The notes beneath the pieces were generated by a model. It made no database searches, had not been told where the DNA came from, and worked only from the letters and a program-made list of their open reading frames with translations. A DNA stretch of 64,000 nt from contig NW_017265134.1 of the NCBI RefSeq assembly GCF_001638985.1, positions 3,269,800-3,333,799 of the forward strand. Reading direction: 5' to 3'. Position 1 is the first letter of the stretch. Each line of letters starts with the position of its first letter. The position numbers and the translations under genes were made by a program. This DNA comes from Phycomyces blakesleeanus NRRL 1555(-). Its lineage: Eukaryota > Mucoromycota > Mucoromycetes > Mucorales > Phycomycetaceae. Shown in pieces: positions 21,008-32,255 of the stretch.

Positions 21008-22523
21008 TATAATACCAGCTTAGAAACTTAAAGCAAAAAAAAATAAAAGTTTTTTATATATAACATTACATTTTCTTCTTCTTTAGGAACACAAAAGACA
21101 GATAGAAACATTTCTTCATGATAGGGGAAACATGTCTTTACTCCAAATTTAAGTAATTCTATTGGATCTTATATTTTGGACAAAGTACAATACATTCATT
21201 TGATTGACTGAAAAATAATCTTCTCACACTTCTTTATAAATAGTTTTAGGAGAATAGTTTACGAATAGGGCTTTTATTTTTGTAAAAAAACAATCTTGGA
21301 TTATATTGCTTAATAATATATTTTATAGCTAACTCTCAATTATTGCGAGATTAGTTAGACTATCCTTGATAAAGGCGTAAAATATATACTAGAAGTTATT
21401 GTCTAATAATATGAAGAATAAAAATGTATTTTAGATATACTGCTGAACAGACTGCCAGAAATATGATTTGTATCATTGACTAAACAGAAAAAAATGAATT
21501 AAAATATCAAAGAAGATGTATTATATTATTTCAAGAAAATATGCATACTTACAAATAAGTGCAGTAACATTGTGCTTGTCGTATTTGTTTTATAAAAGAC
21601 AGTTGTAAAGAATGTCTCAAATAACAAAAATAAACATTAGAATTAAAAATGAACTTACCAAGATAAACAGCATTGATAGTATTTTGAAAACAAAATAAAG
21701 AACCAGGCTAATATTTTAATATATTTAAATAAATAATATCAACAAAAAATGAAGTTAGTATAAAAACAAATATTATACTCTTTTTCATGCTTACCAGGCA
21801 CATTACTGTAGTAGTCATTTGCAATTACATGCAAGACATATACCTTTTAAAAAATAAAAAGCAAATTAACAAAGAGTCAAAACCTTTTCGATTTTTTTTT
21901 ACCTTTTGTTTAAGACAGAAATATACCAAGCCGCGTAAATAAAATTATCAAAATGTAAAGAAGTATGCTTAACAATATTAGATTATTAGCAGGGCTAGAA
22001 ATGCATATAAATAAATAAACAGAGAGTAAGTATAATGAACATATTCAATTACATATTAACTGCTTACTCAAGTCCTCCAATAAAAACAAAAATAGTAAAG
22101 GAAAGAAAAAGGAAGAAAAAAGGAGGAAGAAAAATAAAGAAACAAAAGAAACAAAAGAAAAAAAACTGAAAAAAAAACTGAAAAAAAAGAAAAAAAGAGA
22201 AAAAAGAAGAAAAAACCGAAAAAGGAAATAGAGGATTAAAACGGAAGACCCAAATATTGTTTAACCTAATAGAAATACACCAAGAGCCAAATCAAAATAT
22301 CTAAAGCTAATAGTAACACATATTATTTTCCTAGTTGCAAGAAGTCTGTCGATGATAAAAGAAAAGACATTTCTCACTTGATATTTTATAGCAATCCCTT
22401 TCTTACTTGTGCAACGCTTTTATCTTACTTTATATGTATAAGTATATTTAACCCATCAGAAAATAACAATAGTAATAATTTAGAAAATATATTTATTACA
22501 TTTTTTAAAATTTTATATAGAAA
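21008..22523. other. AT-rich stretch inside CACTA copy 2
   Basis: No gene is seen. About 22080-22230 is almost pure purine on the plus strand (AAAAAG/GAAA runs). The rest is plain AT-rich sequence without an open frame of note. Confidence 0.5.
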
Positions 22524-23700
22524 ATGACCTCACACACACCAAGAAACCCTAGACGTAGATATACCTCCAGTGGAGAGAGTATTTCTCTTTCTCAGGTTAC
22601 AGCTGGCCGTGTTGGACGACATGCAATTGCCCCTCAGCCAGTACCTGCTTCCAGCAGTGATGAGCGCCTGAATCAGATGTCCTTGGACTTAAAGGGCATT
22701 ATCACGCAGCTTGCATCGATGGACTGCAAGGTAGGCAAGCTGATGGATGGCCAGAGAAGAAACATTGGTGCTGCTGCTCGGCAGGAGAGTATGCCAGCAA
22801 GCTTGCCAGCCCTTGCCCCTTCGTCTTCTCTCCCTGTACCAGCCATGTCTGAGCAGGAAATGAGCTCTGTGATCTTGGTAAATATATTTGATCCAATATA
22901 GTGAATAATGATCTAACAAATAGTATTTAGGCATTGATTAATGGAAAGGTCTAGAAAAGGAACCTGAAGTCCAGAGACTCTTCTGTCATTGCTGAGAATG
23001 AGGCAAGAAGAAGATGGAACGTCAATTAGCACATAGACCATCCCAAAAATGCTGCGCTCGTTGATTATCTTTGGCAGTACGTTCTTGTGTAACCATGTGT
23101 AGGAAATTTCTGGTCCAGCATGGTGGTATCAAAAATCCGAAATAACTACAAGCAACACCATTGCTCTGCTCACTCCACAATGCAACAAGATGCAACAAGA
23201 CGGTGCAATGCACGCGTTAACAGTTGTATTAGAGAAGTTATTATAAAAAAAAGTGTTTTATTAAAAATATATTTTATTTATCTTACATTTTTTTAGATTC
23301 TTGCCTGTCATACGCATACGTACCTGACAAACTGGAGGTTGATTGACAATGAGATGGGCCTTGAAGTTGGACTTCTTTCTGAGATGTCAGATAGTGAGTC
23401 TGACGTGGAAGACATGAACGTTGCAACTGTACATGTGCTTCGGATTAAGTGTCCCAGCTGGAGAAGCAATGAGATAAACTATTTTTGGTTATGCACCGAT
23501 GATAAAATAAAGATCTAATGAAATAAATATAGCTGAACCATTTCTTAGAGATTGTTGACTTTGTAGCAGTACAAACTTGTTCAGATAAGTCGATGTTGAA
23601 ATCGAGGGCAAGAATGCTTAGACTTCAATCAGGGGAAAAGAATGTTGTTGTCTCTCATCACCTGATTTCGTCGCTCCCCCCATGGGCAATTAAACAATAA
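22524..23700 (+). pseudogene. X2: partner gene of CACTA copy 2 (unrecognised family)
   Basis: Function not recognised. It starts MTSHTPRNPRRRYTSS, with a basic Ser/Arg-rich N-terminus and a heptad-like region (LNQMSLDLKGIITQLASMDCKVGKLMDGQ). After an intron at about 22878 come ALINGKV..KRNLKS, NEARRRWNVN and VSKIRNNYKQHHC. After another intron near 23230-23290 come NWRLIDNEMG, MSDSESDVED and PSWRSNE. The last exon (about 23534-23700) reads LNHFLEIVD...LPPWAIKQ. Stops at Trp-like positions near 22950, 23016 and 23090, and a donor site that reads GAG/AT instead of GAG/GT at about 23472, show decay. It is convergent with the copy 2 transposase, 182 bp apart. The blocks match X3 (56698-58007) in order. 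Confidence 0.65.
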
Positions 23701-24810
23701 TTTTTATTTGCTTCATAAACACATGCGGTTTTTGCGCTTGATTGATATATAACCAGACTAAAAGCAAAAATGATATTAAATAGAAATAAAAAAAAATAGA
23801 GAAATATATTAATTAACAAAGTAAAATAGAATAAGATAAAGAATAAATATAGAAAATAAATAATAAATAAAAATAAAAGGAATTAAGCATATATTTTTTG
23901 CAGCAAAGGAATTGCCATCTTCTTGTTGACATTTCTTGTTGTCTTGTAGTCAACAATTGTGACTGGCAGAAGGGTACGATGGACTGGGAGAATAGATTGA
24001 AAGTCCAAAGAGTAGAAGTCATTTTGGTATATTTTAATGCCTTTGGGTTGCCTATGGATGTCAGATATTGTTTTGTATCATTTGACAAAAGCAAAGATAT
24101 GCTGATGATTGTGGTTGTAGAGTGTTGTGAGAGAGTTTGTGGGTGTGAATGAATGAACGAAAATGTACTGAATCTCACCAACATAACCATAGCAAGCATT
24201 TATGCTATTTTCTTCAAACAAAGTCTGGATGTAGGAACCACGTCCATTGCCATTACATCCCTTGTAGACTTGCCCTAAAATTTCAATGGACTTTATGACT
24301 TCAATCTGATTGTTTACAAATGCTGAACTCGTCATGTCATTCTTGCAACTAGAGACCGTCCTGTCATTGTACACAACCTAGTAGTACTCAACGAGGCAAT
24401 TGTACTCTGTTGTTGACATTGGTAACATTGGTTTCTTTGTTAATGGGAATGTAGTTGGTGGGAGTAGTTCATTGCCTTTTATCGATATTGATACGTCCAG
24501 CATGGCAATGATAAAGTTGGCGAGTGAGAATGGGAATTGAAAATATGAGATAATTGATGAAGATGATTTTTTTGGTGTTTTGTAAATTTTTGAAGGATAT
24601 CCAGGTATGCATGTATATCAGTGGATTCCATTATACGGCTGATGATATCTTGCTTATGAACGTCTTCTACAAACTGTCTTACATATGTCAACTCGAATCC
24701 AGTTTTCCTGTTGGTTTTTATATTTTTTAGGATACTGTTGTATCGTTCAAAATTGAATAACCAATAACCATAAACAGGTCCAAAGTCGCGAATTGTATCT
24801 TGGAGGTATA

Positions 24811-26152
24811 CACTGACCTTGAATAAATTTACGTATATTACCAAAAAAGAAATTTTAAGAAAAAGCACCCATTGTTGTTTTTATTTATTTTTTCATTCTT
24901 TTTCTCAATCAAATCTTCTCATGTCTCCTAAAATCATTAAACAATCTCATAAAAAGAGTCCTGAACTTTCAGATTACATGAAAGGCAAGATTGTGGGTGC
25001 TTATGACTTTGGAATTTCCATGGCTAAGATTGTGCACAAGTATGAGCTACCCTACATGACAGTGACAACAACTATTGAGAGAGTGAAGAAAACGGGTACT
25101 GCCCTTACCAAAAAACGTGAAGGGAGACCTGTTCTCTTGAATGATTGTGATTTGAGAGCTCTGGGAAATATTGCATGCAATAACCCAACTGCAACATTAG
25201 ACATGATTACAGCTGAAATTCAGGAATCTTCAGGTGTACTCATCAAGAGGGATACTGTTCGTAACTCCTTAAAAAAGATTGGTTTACGCTCTTGTGTTGC
25301 TGCAAAGAAGCCTTTGCTAAAGGAAAGGCACATAAAAAACAGGTTAAAGTTTGCAAGAGATGCTTGTTGTCACAATCAACAGTGGAATCGGGTAATCTGG
25401 AGTGATGAGTCCAGATTCATGGTCTATCCAAGGGCAGGAAATGTGCGTGTTCGGCGCACTCCAGTACAGAAATATAGAAGAGGCTATGTACGTCCAAGAG
25501 TACAAGGCGGAGGAGGCTCAGTGATGGTCTGGGGGTGCATTTGGGCTGGTGGAGTGGGAAAACTTGTAATTGTTGATGGCACGCTAAATCAGACGAAGTA
25601 CATAAGACTCTTACAACTTCATTTTATGCCCTGGTTTCGATGCCTTAAGCAAAGGAAAGATGGCAAGTTCATTTTCCAAGAAGATAATGCACCCTGCCAT
25701 AAAGGTATTTTGGCAAAAGAATACAAAGAAGAGGTGAATCTGCCAGTGATGACATGGCCAGCAAACAGCCCTGATCTGAGTCCAATAGAAAACATGTGGG
25801 CATACTTGGAACGCCAGCTGAGAGCTAGAAGGGTAAAGCCAACGAATTCACACTTGTTGTCTAGAGCTCTTCAAGAAGAATGGAAAAAAATACCGAAGAA
25901 AGTAGTGAAAGCACATTGCATGTCAATGCCAAATCGAATCAAAGAACTTAGAAAAAATAATGGATTCCATACCCACTATTAAACTTTCTAATAAATTACA
26001 TATACCAATTTACATAGCTAATATATATTACTCATAATTATTTCAGAGCTCTAGCTATACGTTAAGATGATAAAAAGATGTAAAGAAGTTGTATATTTTC
26101 ATTGAAAAAAATCGGGATTTTAAAAAATACTTAAATTGAATATGGGTCAGTG
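24811..26152 (+). mobile_element. Tc1-like element, apparently intact (1342 bp)
   Basis: Inverted ends CACTGACC...GGTCAGTG with further partial complementarity inward are flanked by TA at 24809-24810 and 26153-26154, the Tc1/mariner target duplication. It carries one full transposase gene. Its insertion into the copy 2 CACTA gene is clean, and the target frame is restored exactly on removal. Confidence 0.93.
24921..25982 (+). CDS. Tc1/mariner transposase, DD34E, intact frame
   Basis: 353 residues from the ATG at 24921 (MSPKIIKQSHKKSPELS), preferred over upstream in-frame codons because it opens directly into the DNA-binding part. An N-terminal helix-turn-helix region (YMKGKIVGAYDFGISMAKIVHKYELPYMTVTTTI) is followed by a GRPVLL motif and a second HTH-like part. 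Catalytic residues are all present: Asp162 in WSDESRF, Asp255 in FQEDNAPCH and Glu290 in SPDLSPIENMW, with exactly 34 residues between the last two. No stop or frameshift is seen. It cuts and pastes the element at TA sites and may be active. Confidence 0.95.
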   Translation: MSPKIIKQSHKKSPELSDYMKGKIVGAYDFGISMAKIVHKYELPYMTVTTTIERVKKTGTALTKKREGRPVLLNDCDLRALGNIACNNPTATLDMITAEIQESSGVLIKRDTVRNSLKKIGLRSCVAAKKPLLKERHIKNRLKFARDACCHNQQWNRVIWSDESRFMVYPRAGNVRVRRTPVQKYRRGYVRPRVQGGGGSVMVWGCIWAGGVGKLVIVDGTLNQTKYIRLLQLHFMPWFRCLKQRKDGKFIFQEDNAPCHKGILAKEYKEEVNLPVMTWPANSPDLSPIENMWAYLERQLRARRVKPTNSHLLSRALQEEWKKIPKKVVKAHCMSMPNRIKELRKNNGFHTHY

Positions 26153-29100
26153 TAGGTGTAGGTGCATGTTTGGCGAGAGAAGATTTAGACTGTATAATGT
26201 CTCACACATTTTGCAGTAATCCTCTAGATACTTATGGGCTATTGCGATATCACTTTCACATATATTTGACATGACCAGGATTCGACATGCCTTGATGAAA
26301 AGCATCCAATTCCTAAACTTGTTCAGTGGCAAAACATCTTTAAGCACAACCGGAGAGTATACAAGACACCAAGACTTCCACTCATCAGCTTTTATATAGG
26401 GAAACCCCTTTGCGATCTTTGTCCCAAGTGACGTGTAATCAGGCAGCAACACTATCTTCCCAACTGTCTTTTGCATGGCAACAAGTTTTTTATTGTCAAT
26501 TATTCCATCTGCAACCCATCTCTCCATCATTCTCTTGGCAGTGCCTAAGAAAAGATTGTGCATTGCATCGACAATCGTGCAGCAGACAACATCAAAGTAC
26601 TGGAGATGATGCAGTTTGGACCAGCAAACACTATTTGCAACTTTGAGACAATATCTCTCAGCATGCGTGGTTGCATTTCTCCAGACCTCTGCATCCTTAC
26701 AATTGTCATTATTAGTGCGAAGGAGCCACTTTGAGAAATCAATTCCAGAATAATCAACAGAACTCGTTCTAGCCAACCTCAAAAATTGATACTTACACTT
26801 GTGGCATGCATTTGTACTAGTATGAGATGTGAATCCACATACTTTCCTTGCAGCAGGTACATCACAGGCAATCATGAGAAGGGCTGCTCAGATAGTAGTA
26901 CTATTTGAACATTGATGAGTTTTGATCTTAATACCTGTATACAGCTATGCCAACTCATCAACCAAAGGCTTTAAATAGTTGTTGATGTCAGATGTGCTTG
27001 CTTTCTTGGGCTCTGGCATCAATTCAACAAGGATGACGTTTTATTTTTTAAACCAAATGTCGCGCAGAAGGTTGTTGACAGCAAGATATATTGCTCCACA
27101 TGAGTATGTCACCCTGTCAAACGGCTGAAACCAGTTGATATTCAGTGTGAGCATGATAGAGTGCTCACCATATACAAAAGGGATCCACGAACATCTAACA
27201 TACTTTTCCACATTTTGCCATCATATACATCAAATATCATCCCATCCACCTTGGGGCCACGGTTCCAAGAATCGATGTCGTTTTCAAAATCAGGGCGATG
27301 GAAAAATATTTTCAAAGATGATATGACTGAATGGTAAATATATGCTTTTTTCGGAATTCTTGACTCGGATCCAGCTTTGAACAACGTTGTGAAACACAGA
27401 GAGCTACCACCAAACTTAGGCAATGTACAACATAATGGAAAGAATTCATCATTATCATAAATCATATCGCATTTACTACATGCAGTATACTTCTTGATTT
27501 CTTTTGTTAAACCACCAAATCCAGCCAGTTGCTTTAGTCCAGAAACACTCAATGGAAGACAGAATGAATCATTAAACAATTCTAACACCTTGTTGACAAT
27601 CAAAATCAATATTACCATGCCTTCATCAACGATATACAATGAGACAAATAAGATAATTGCAACCACAATAAAACGGTGGACAAAACCTAATTTGGAAACA
27701 CACTCAAAAGAAAAATCTATAATAAAAAAAAAGGGGAATTAATTGGTATTCTTTTTTAACTTCTAAGATACTCATATTCTTTATAACACTGTATGCACCT
27801 TCATCGTCACTCATTTCACCGTCAGTTTCGTATTCTTCATTGTCAAAATCGTTTCTTCCAGTGTATTCATCACCTTCAATACCAAACACAGCATTAGACT
27901 CAGAAAGAGGTAGGTTCCTGGTCAGAGTGGATGTTTTTACTTCTTCATTGTCATTCGATTCTGCCAAAATATTAATATTAGACCAAAATAGCAAGAAAAC
28001 AAAAAAAGTAGTTTTCTTTACCAAAGATATAATCCATAGTATCTTCATTGCTCTCAACCTCAAATGTCTCTTCGATTATTTCATTCTCTATAGTTAAATA
28101 AATTTATTTTATTAATTTTTGCTATACTGAAATAAATAAAAATATAATTATATTGCATATGGATATTGTTCTGCATAAGCTCTACAATTTTCTCGGCTTT
28201 TTCATAGCGCTTTAATGTCTGGATAGATACAGTGTTATATCCTCCATATCGAACTTTGCATACTGAGCAGTAGCATTTGTATTTGTTGTCTGCGTTGCAG
28301 TTGGGTGCCATTTTTAAATATATATATGTGTGTGTTTAACAATAAAGAAGACAAATATAAAGTAGTTTTTTCTATGATTTATTTAGGTTTTGTGTATTTT
28401 CAAATGATACACAAGTTTCTCTAGCCAATTATATTACATAAACTTCTTTTTGAATACTTTATTCACAAAAACTGACTGAGATGGAATTTTACCCTATTTT
28501 TTCACACATAATTAGTTTAATTTCCCTGTGTGAAAGAGGATCATTTTTGCAGTGGGTTCAGAGTCAACCTCTACCACAGTAGCAAATGATGGTTGCAACA
28601 ATCTGTGGAAAACAGACCAACATGTTGCACTGTTCCTGAAGGTGATCTTAGATAATGATACTCACGCCAAAATTCTAAGAGCAAAAAACAATAGCTCTTT
28701 GAAAGGGATAATCTGGAAAGATCTGGTCAACAAGTTTAAGCAGAATGACCAGTTTAAGGATTTTAATAACAATCACTTTAAGAATACAATTGACAGTGAT
28801 AAATGTGACAAAAAGTTCAATGACTTGACAAAGACTTACAAGCTACGCACTGATTGTGGTAGACACGAAACTGGTCGTGCAAGAAGCTGTGATGCCTCTG
28901 CATAGGCTTTCTTTGATCAGATGAAAGAGATCTTAATCAATGATCCCAGTGTTCACTCTCGGAACTTTGGTCAATCAGGAACATCAAGACCAACAAGCAT
29001 GACCACAACCTCAAGTAATGGGCATATTGTTTTGGAAAACACCTTTGGAGATGGTAGAAGAGAAATTGAATTTCTTTCTGAAGCTGTAGTTTCCAACAAC

Positions 29101-29539
29101 ATCAACACCAACACTAATGACAATCATGCCAGTGATCGTAATTCTGTTATCAGCGACAATGAGGATGAGAAGACTTTAACAGCCACTCAGCTGTTAACTG
29201 AAAGAAGTGGTTATCCCACTAGTGTAAATGAAATTCTGAGTACTATCACCTATTTGCATAAGGAAATGCAAGATGAAGTGGCCACAGAGCGTGATGTCTT
29301 CATCAGTCAGTTGCTCAGGACATCTGAGCAAAGAGCAACCAAATGAGCAAGAGATGAGGAAGACAGGGAGCTTACGCCTGAGTACATCAAGGCTCATATA
29401 AATGAATTGCAGCATAGACAGTTACAAGACAATGCTATTCTTGCTGAGCAGAGATGATTGAATGGCCTCTTAGCACAGTTTCTCCAGTCTATATCTAATA
29501 ACAATCAATAAAAATATATAAATCAATAACTTTTATTTC

Positions 29540-31177
29540 TTAAAGGGAATTCATTACTGTCAGTCTTCGTTGCTCACCACCAGTTTTCAGTTGAGCAAGA
29601 AGTGCATTAAGCACTCTTTCAGACATAATTGGATTAGTATTTTCTATTTCTCCCAGCCCAAAGACAGTATCATCTGCATTGTCTGAATCTTGAAAATTGC
29701 CTAAGATATCATCGTCTTCATTCTCTTCAAGTTCCCACATATCATCAGCATCTATACACAAGTTGTGTAAAACACAGCATGCCATAATTGCTCAAGTCAG
29801 TCTTCCAACATCCTTCAAGTAAAGGTGCTTGTACAGAAATTTCTATCTTAGCACTAAGAGTGAGAATGTGTTTTCAATATTTTGTCGAGTTCTGGACTGT
29901 ACTGCATTATATAGTTTCTGTTTCATGGTAAGTAGAACAGTTTCTTGGTTTTTGGATCTACATCCACGGACAGCAATGAACTGTGCCAAAAGTTGGGGTA
30001 ACAGTGGATATGCCAAATCTAGGAACATAACAAATTTAAAAAATCATTTTATATATATATGATCATCAATCTACCAGCAATTATGTACGTGTTTTCCAGA
30101 CACGTCTCTGGTTCTTGGTGAATCAGATCCTGATAAAGACAATCCAATTTTAACACATGAGTATCATGAAGACTGCCTAATATATTACAGAGGTTTGATA
30201 AATCTCATATGAAAAAATCACATTTAATGTAATTATCAGATGTACCAGTTGCAATGTGAATAAATATTTTTTTATAATCACAAACAGCTGTTAAATTCAT
30301 GCTGATATTTTCTTTGCGATCTACGTAACTGTCACCAGAGTTGGCAGTAGTTGGTTTTTCAATGGAAATAAGCTTTCTGTCTATGGCACCAATTACTTCT
30401 TTTAATCTTTGTTTGCCACTTTTTGTTGGTTGTCCAAACCCTGTTGTGATCTTTAGGGTTCGTTCAATTGTGTTTGGCCAGATAATGACATTGTCAATTA
30501 AAATTGAGCTCATGGCAAGAATAAATCAGTCAGTAGAATTGTTGTAGCTTCCATGGCTACACCCAAACTTGTCCTTTGCCATTTTATATCCAAAGTGAGT
30601 GTTGGAAAATCTCCAGAGAACAACTGTCATCTGTTCTCACACAGGCCAAGCCAATTCACTTTCATCAAATCCTCTGTATGGCTCAGTTTCCAAAAGAATG
30701 TTCACTAGTGTCTTGAAAGTAGACAAGGTAATGTGATAATGCTCCTTGAACATACTTTCTTTGACTACTCTTCCAATATCATCTATGTGAGGAGTGTCAC
30801 CCAAAACTTGGGTGCGTGATATGCCACCAGATTGTTTCCTTTCTGAGTCAATTAATTCTTCTTCTTGTAGTTATTGTCTGAATATGTTCAAAGCTATCAT
30901 CGTATATGCAAAAGAAGGTGTCATAGTTTGTCAACTGTAAGATTTTCATCTTTTTGTTTACCAGTTCTCTTTGAAAAACCATACACATGTCGTTTAAGAC
31001 TTCTTCATCCCTTCGTCTTTTCTTATTGAATTCTTTAAGTACTTGATCATCTACATTATTTTCATCATGTTCTTTTTCGAAGGCATCACAAATATTTTTA
31101 AGACTCTGTTTATGGAGCTCCAAAAGAATATGCATTTCATTGTTGGTACTGAGTTGATTATTGTTGTTGTTATTCAT
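29540..31177 (-). pseudogene. Harbinger (HARBI1-like, DDE_Tnp_4) transposase, decayed
   Basis: The reading starts MNNNNNNQLSTNNEMHILLEL at 31177, with a charged N-terminal part (EKEHDENN..KKRRRDEE). It goes on through SRTQVLGDTPHIDDIGRVVKE, WRFSNTHFGYKMAKDKFG, the IGAIDRKLISIEKP block (first Asp), LTAVCDYKKIF (second Asp) and LDLAYPLLP, and ends in AACCVLHNLCIDADD-like sequence typical of HARBI1 C-termini, finishing near 29540. In-frame TGA codons near 30640 and 30530 (Arg positions) and shifts near 30060-30200 break it. It forms the Harbinger pair with the Myb-like gene facing it. Confidence 0.8.
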
Positions 31178-31333
31178 GATTATAGATAGAGAGAGTTAAA
31201 GGGGTAAGCAAATGGTATTTTAGTAAAGTTCTCATATTATATATAACAGATCGCAAGTGACTGGCTTTTACAATCTCAGCAGTTACTATAAGCAGTGAGC
31301 AATAATTAGGGTGGTCGACCACAACTTTGTGAA

Positions 31334-32255
31334 TGCCTTCTATCTTTCATTTGATATTTAAGCACATCTCCCAACTACTTGATCTACATTTAGACAATTT
31401 TTTCTCTAACTCAATGAGGCACAAATTAGTGTTTCAATTTAATAGTGGTCATCTTCTTTTGGAGTATTACTTTTCACAACACATATTTTGTCAGGGTCAA
31501 ACTGAATTTTAAGACAAAGGCTTTTTTTTTTCTTTTTTTTTCTTTTAACGACATTTATTGTTAATATATTTTTTCTTTCTCTTTTGCTTATGTTTTTACA
31601 ATTTCACTTATAATTTTTTCTTTCTTTTATAGCTTGATACTAAATATGTGTCTCTTTGTTTAGATATACTCTGTCTGATATATCAAAATAAGATATTATT
31701 CTTTTAATGATCTCTGTTACTCATCATATTGTTTGTCTAGCAATTGCTACTCATTTCCATTGAGTCTCATCATATCTTACTCGAACATGATTGTAAGTTT
31801 TTTTTAATAAAATTCAAATTATCTTTTTGTCTTACTCATAAATATATATTTATTTTTATTACAATTTATTAGTTATGTCTGATATTATGCACAAAGACAT
31901 ATAATCAGTAATATTTGATAAGTTAACTACAATATATTTAATAAATATGTTTTTACTATGCACAATATTAATAATTATTCATTTTTAGAATGTATCTCTA
32001 TTCAAAGACTACTGGTATTAGAGAAGTTTGTGGACTCAAATTTTCAGAGTTATACAAAAACACTGACTGAAAAAATGCAAACCCCCCAAAAATCATTTTT
32101 TCAAAGAAGTTTTTATATTAAGTTTTCACTGTCACAAAATGCTGTCAGAAGCATATTTCAACTAAACATACAAACTGTCCCTTAACATTATTTAAAAAAC
32201 AGTATACTGTTTTGCCGTAGTATTACTGTTCTCTTTTGTTTAATAAAACTTGGTC
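31334..32255. other. AT-rich spacer
   Basis: No gene is seen. Poly-T/CT tracts lie at about 31520-31640; the rest is plain AT-rich sequence between the Harbinger end and the next transposase relic. Confidence 0.5.

Larger units (their letters stand above)
23883..28311 (-). pseudogene. CACTA tnp2-like transposase, copy 2, split by Tc1
   Basis: It starts MAPNCNADNKYKCYCSVCKV (CxCxxC, then SIQTLKRY), followed by acidic exons and the main block from about 27690 (FVHRFIVVAIILFVSLYI). The NIDWFQPFD hallmark lies near 27120-27150, then MIACDVPAARKVCGF (26875), FSKWLLRTNND, DAMHNLFLGTAKRMMERW and LLSPNMHLHLH. There it is cut by the Tc1 (24811-26152). It resumes with LQDTIRDFGPVYGYWLFNFERYN and ends LLQKIYA at 23883. 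Without the Tc1 and one TA the junction reads HLHLYLQDT in frame. Extra stops, for example KTGG-to-TGA at about 24090, make it inactive. Confidence 0.85.
19218..28554 (-). mobile_element. CACTA-like element, CACTG lineage, copy 2 (9.3 kb with insertions)
   Basis: The left end is CACTGGAAAAATTGCTC at 19218 and the right end is TTTTTGCAGTG at 28554, an imperfect inverted pair. Both are flanked by GGT (19215-19217, 28555-28557), the 3-bp duplication expected of CACTA elements. Contents: transposase on the minus strand (23883-28311), convergent partner X2 (22524-23700), a dead Tc1, a 286-bp LTR-like copy and an intact-looking Tc1. It splits the Harbinger Myb gene in frame. Confidence 0.85.
19044..29509 (+). 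pseudogene. Harbinger Myb/SANT-like DNA-binding protein, split by CACTA copy 2
   Basis: The first part, MHTFKFVEVTTPVTDN to KESNLG, ends at 19217. The second starts at 28558 (SESTSTTVANDG) and the two join in frame once the CACTA and one GGT duplicate are removed. The second part contains a trihelix/SANT-like region (WKTDQHVALFLKVILD...WKDLVNKF...CDKKFNDLTKTYK), typical of the partner protein that helps Harbinger transposases bind DNA and enter the nucleus. A Gln/Asn-rich tail follows and ends at 29509. In-frame stops near 28903 (where a Trp precedes AFFDQM in such proteins), 29344 and 29456 show it is inactive even without the insertion. Confidence 0.7.
18767..31333. mobile_element. PIF/Harbinger element split by CACTA copy 2
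   Basis: The 22-base sequence TTCACATAGTTGTGGTCAACC(A) at 18767-18788 is found inverted at 31312-31333 with two differences, giving terminal inverted repeats. Between them lie the two standard Harbinger genes: a Myb/SANT-like gene on the plus strand (19044-29509, interrupted) and a HARBI1-like transposase on the minus strand (29540-31177). Removing the 9.3-kb CACTA leaves about 3.2 kb, a normal Harbinger size. The exact ends and the 3-bp duplication could not be fixed. Confidence 0.7.

Noticed and set aside
28935..28955. CAGTG followed by TTC as a right end for CACTA copy 1
   Set aside because: It is coding sequence of the Harbinger Myb gene (DPSVHS) and lies beyond another element's boundary; the match is short and by chance.
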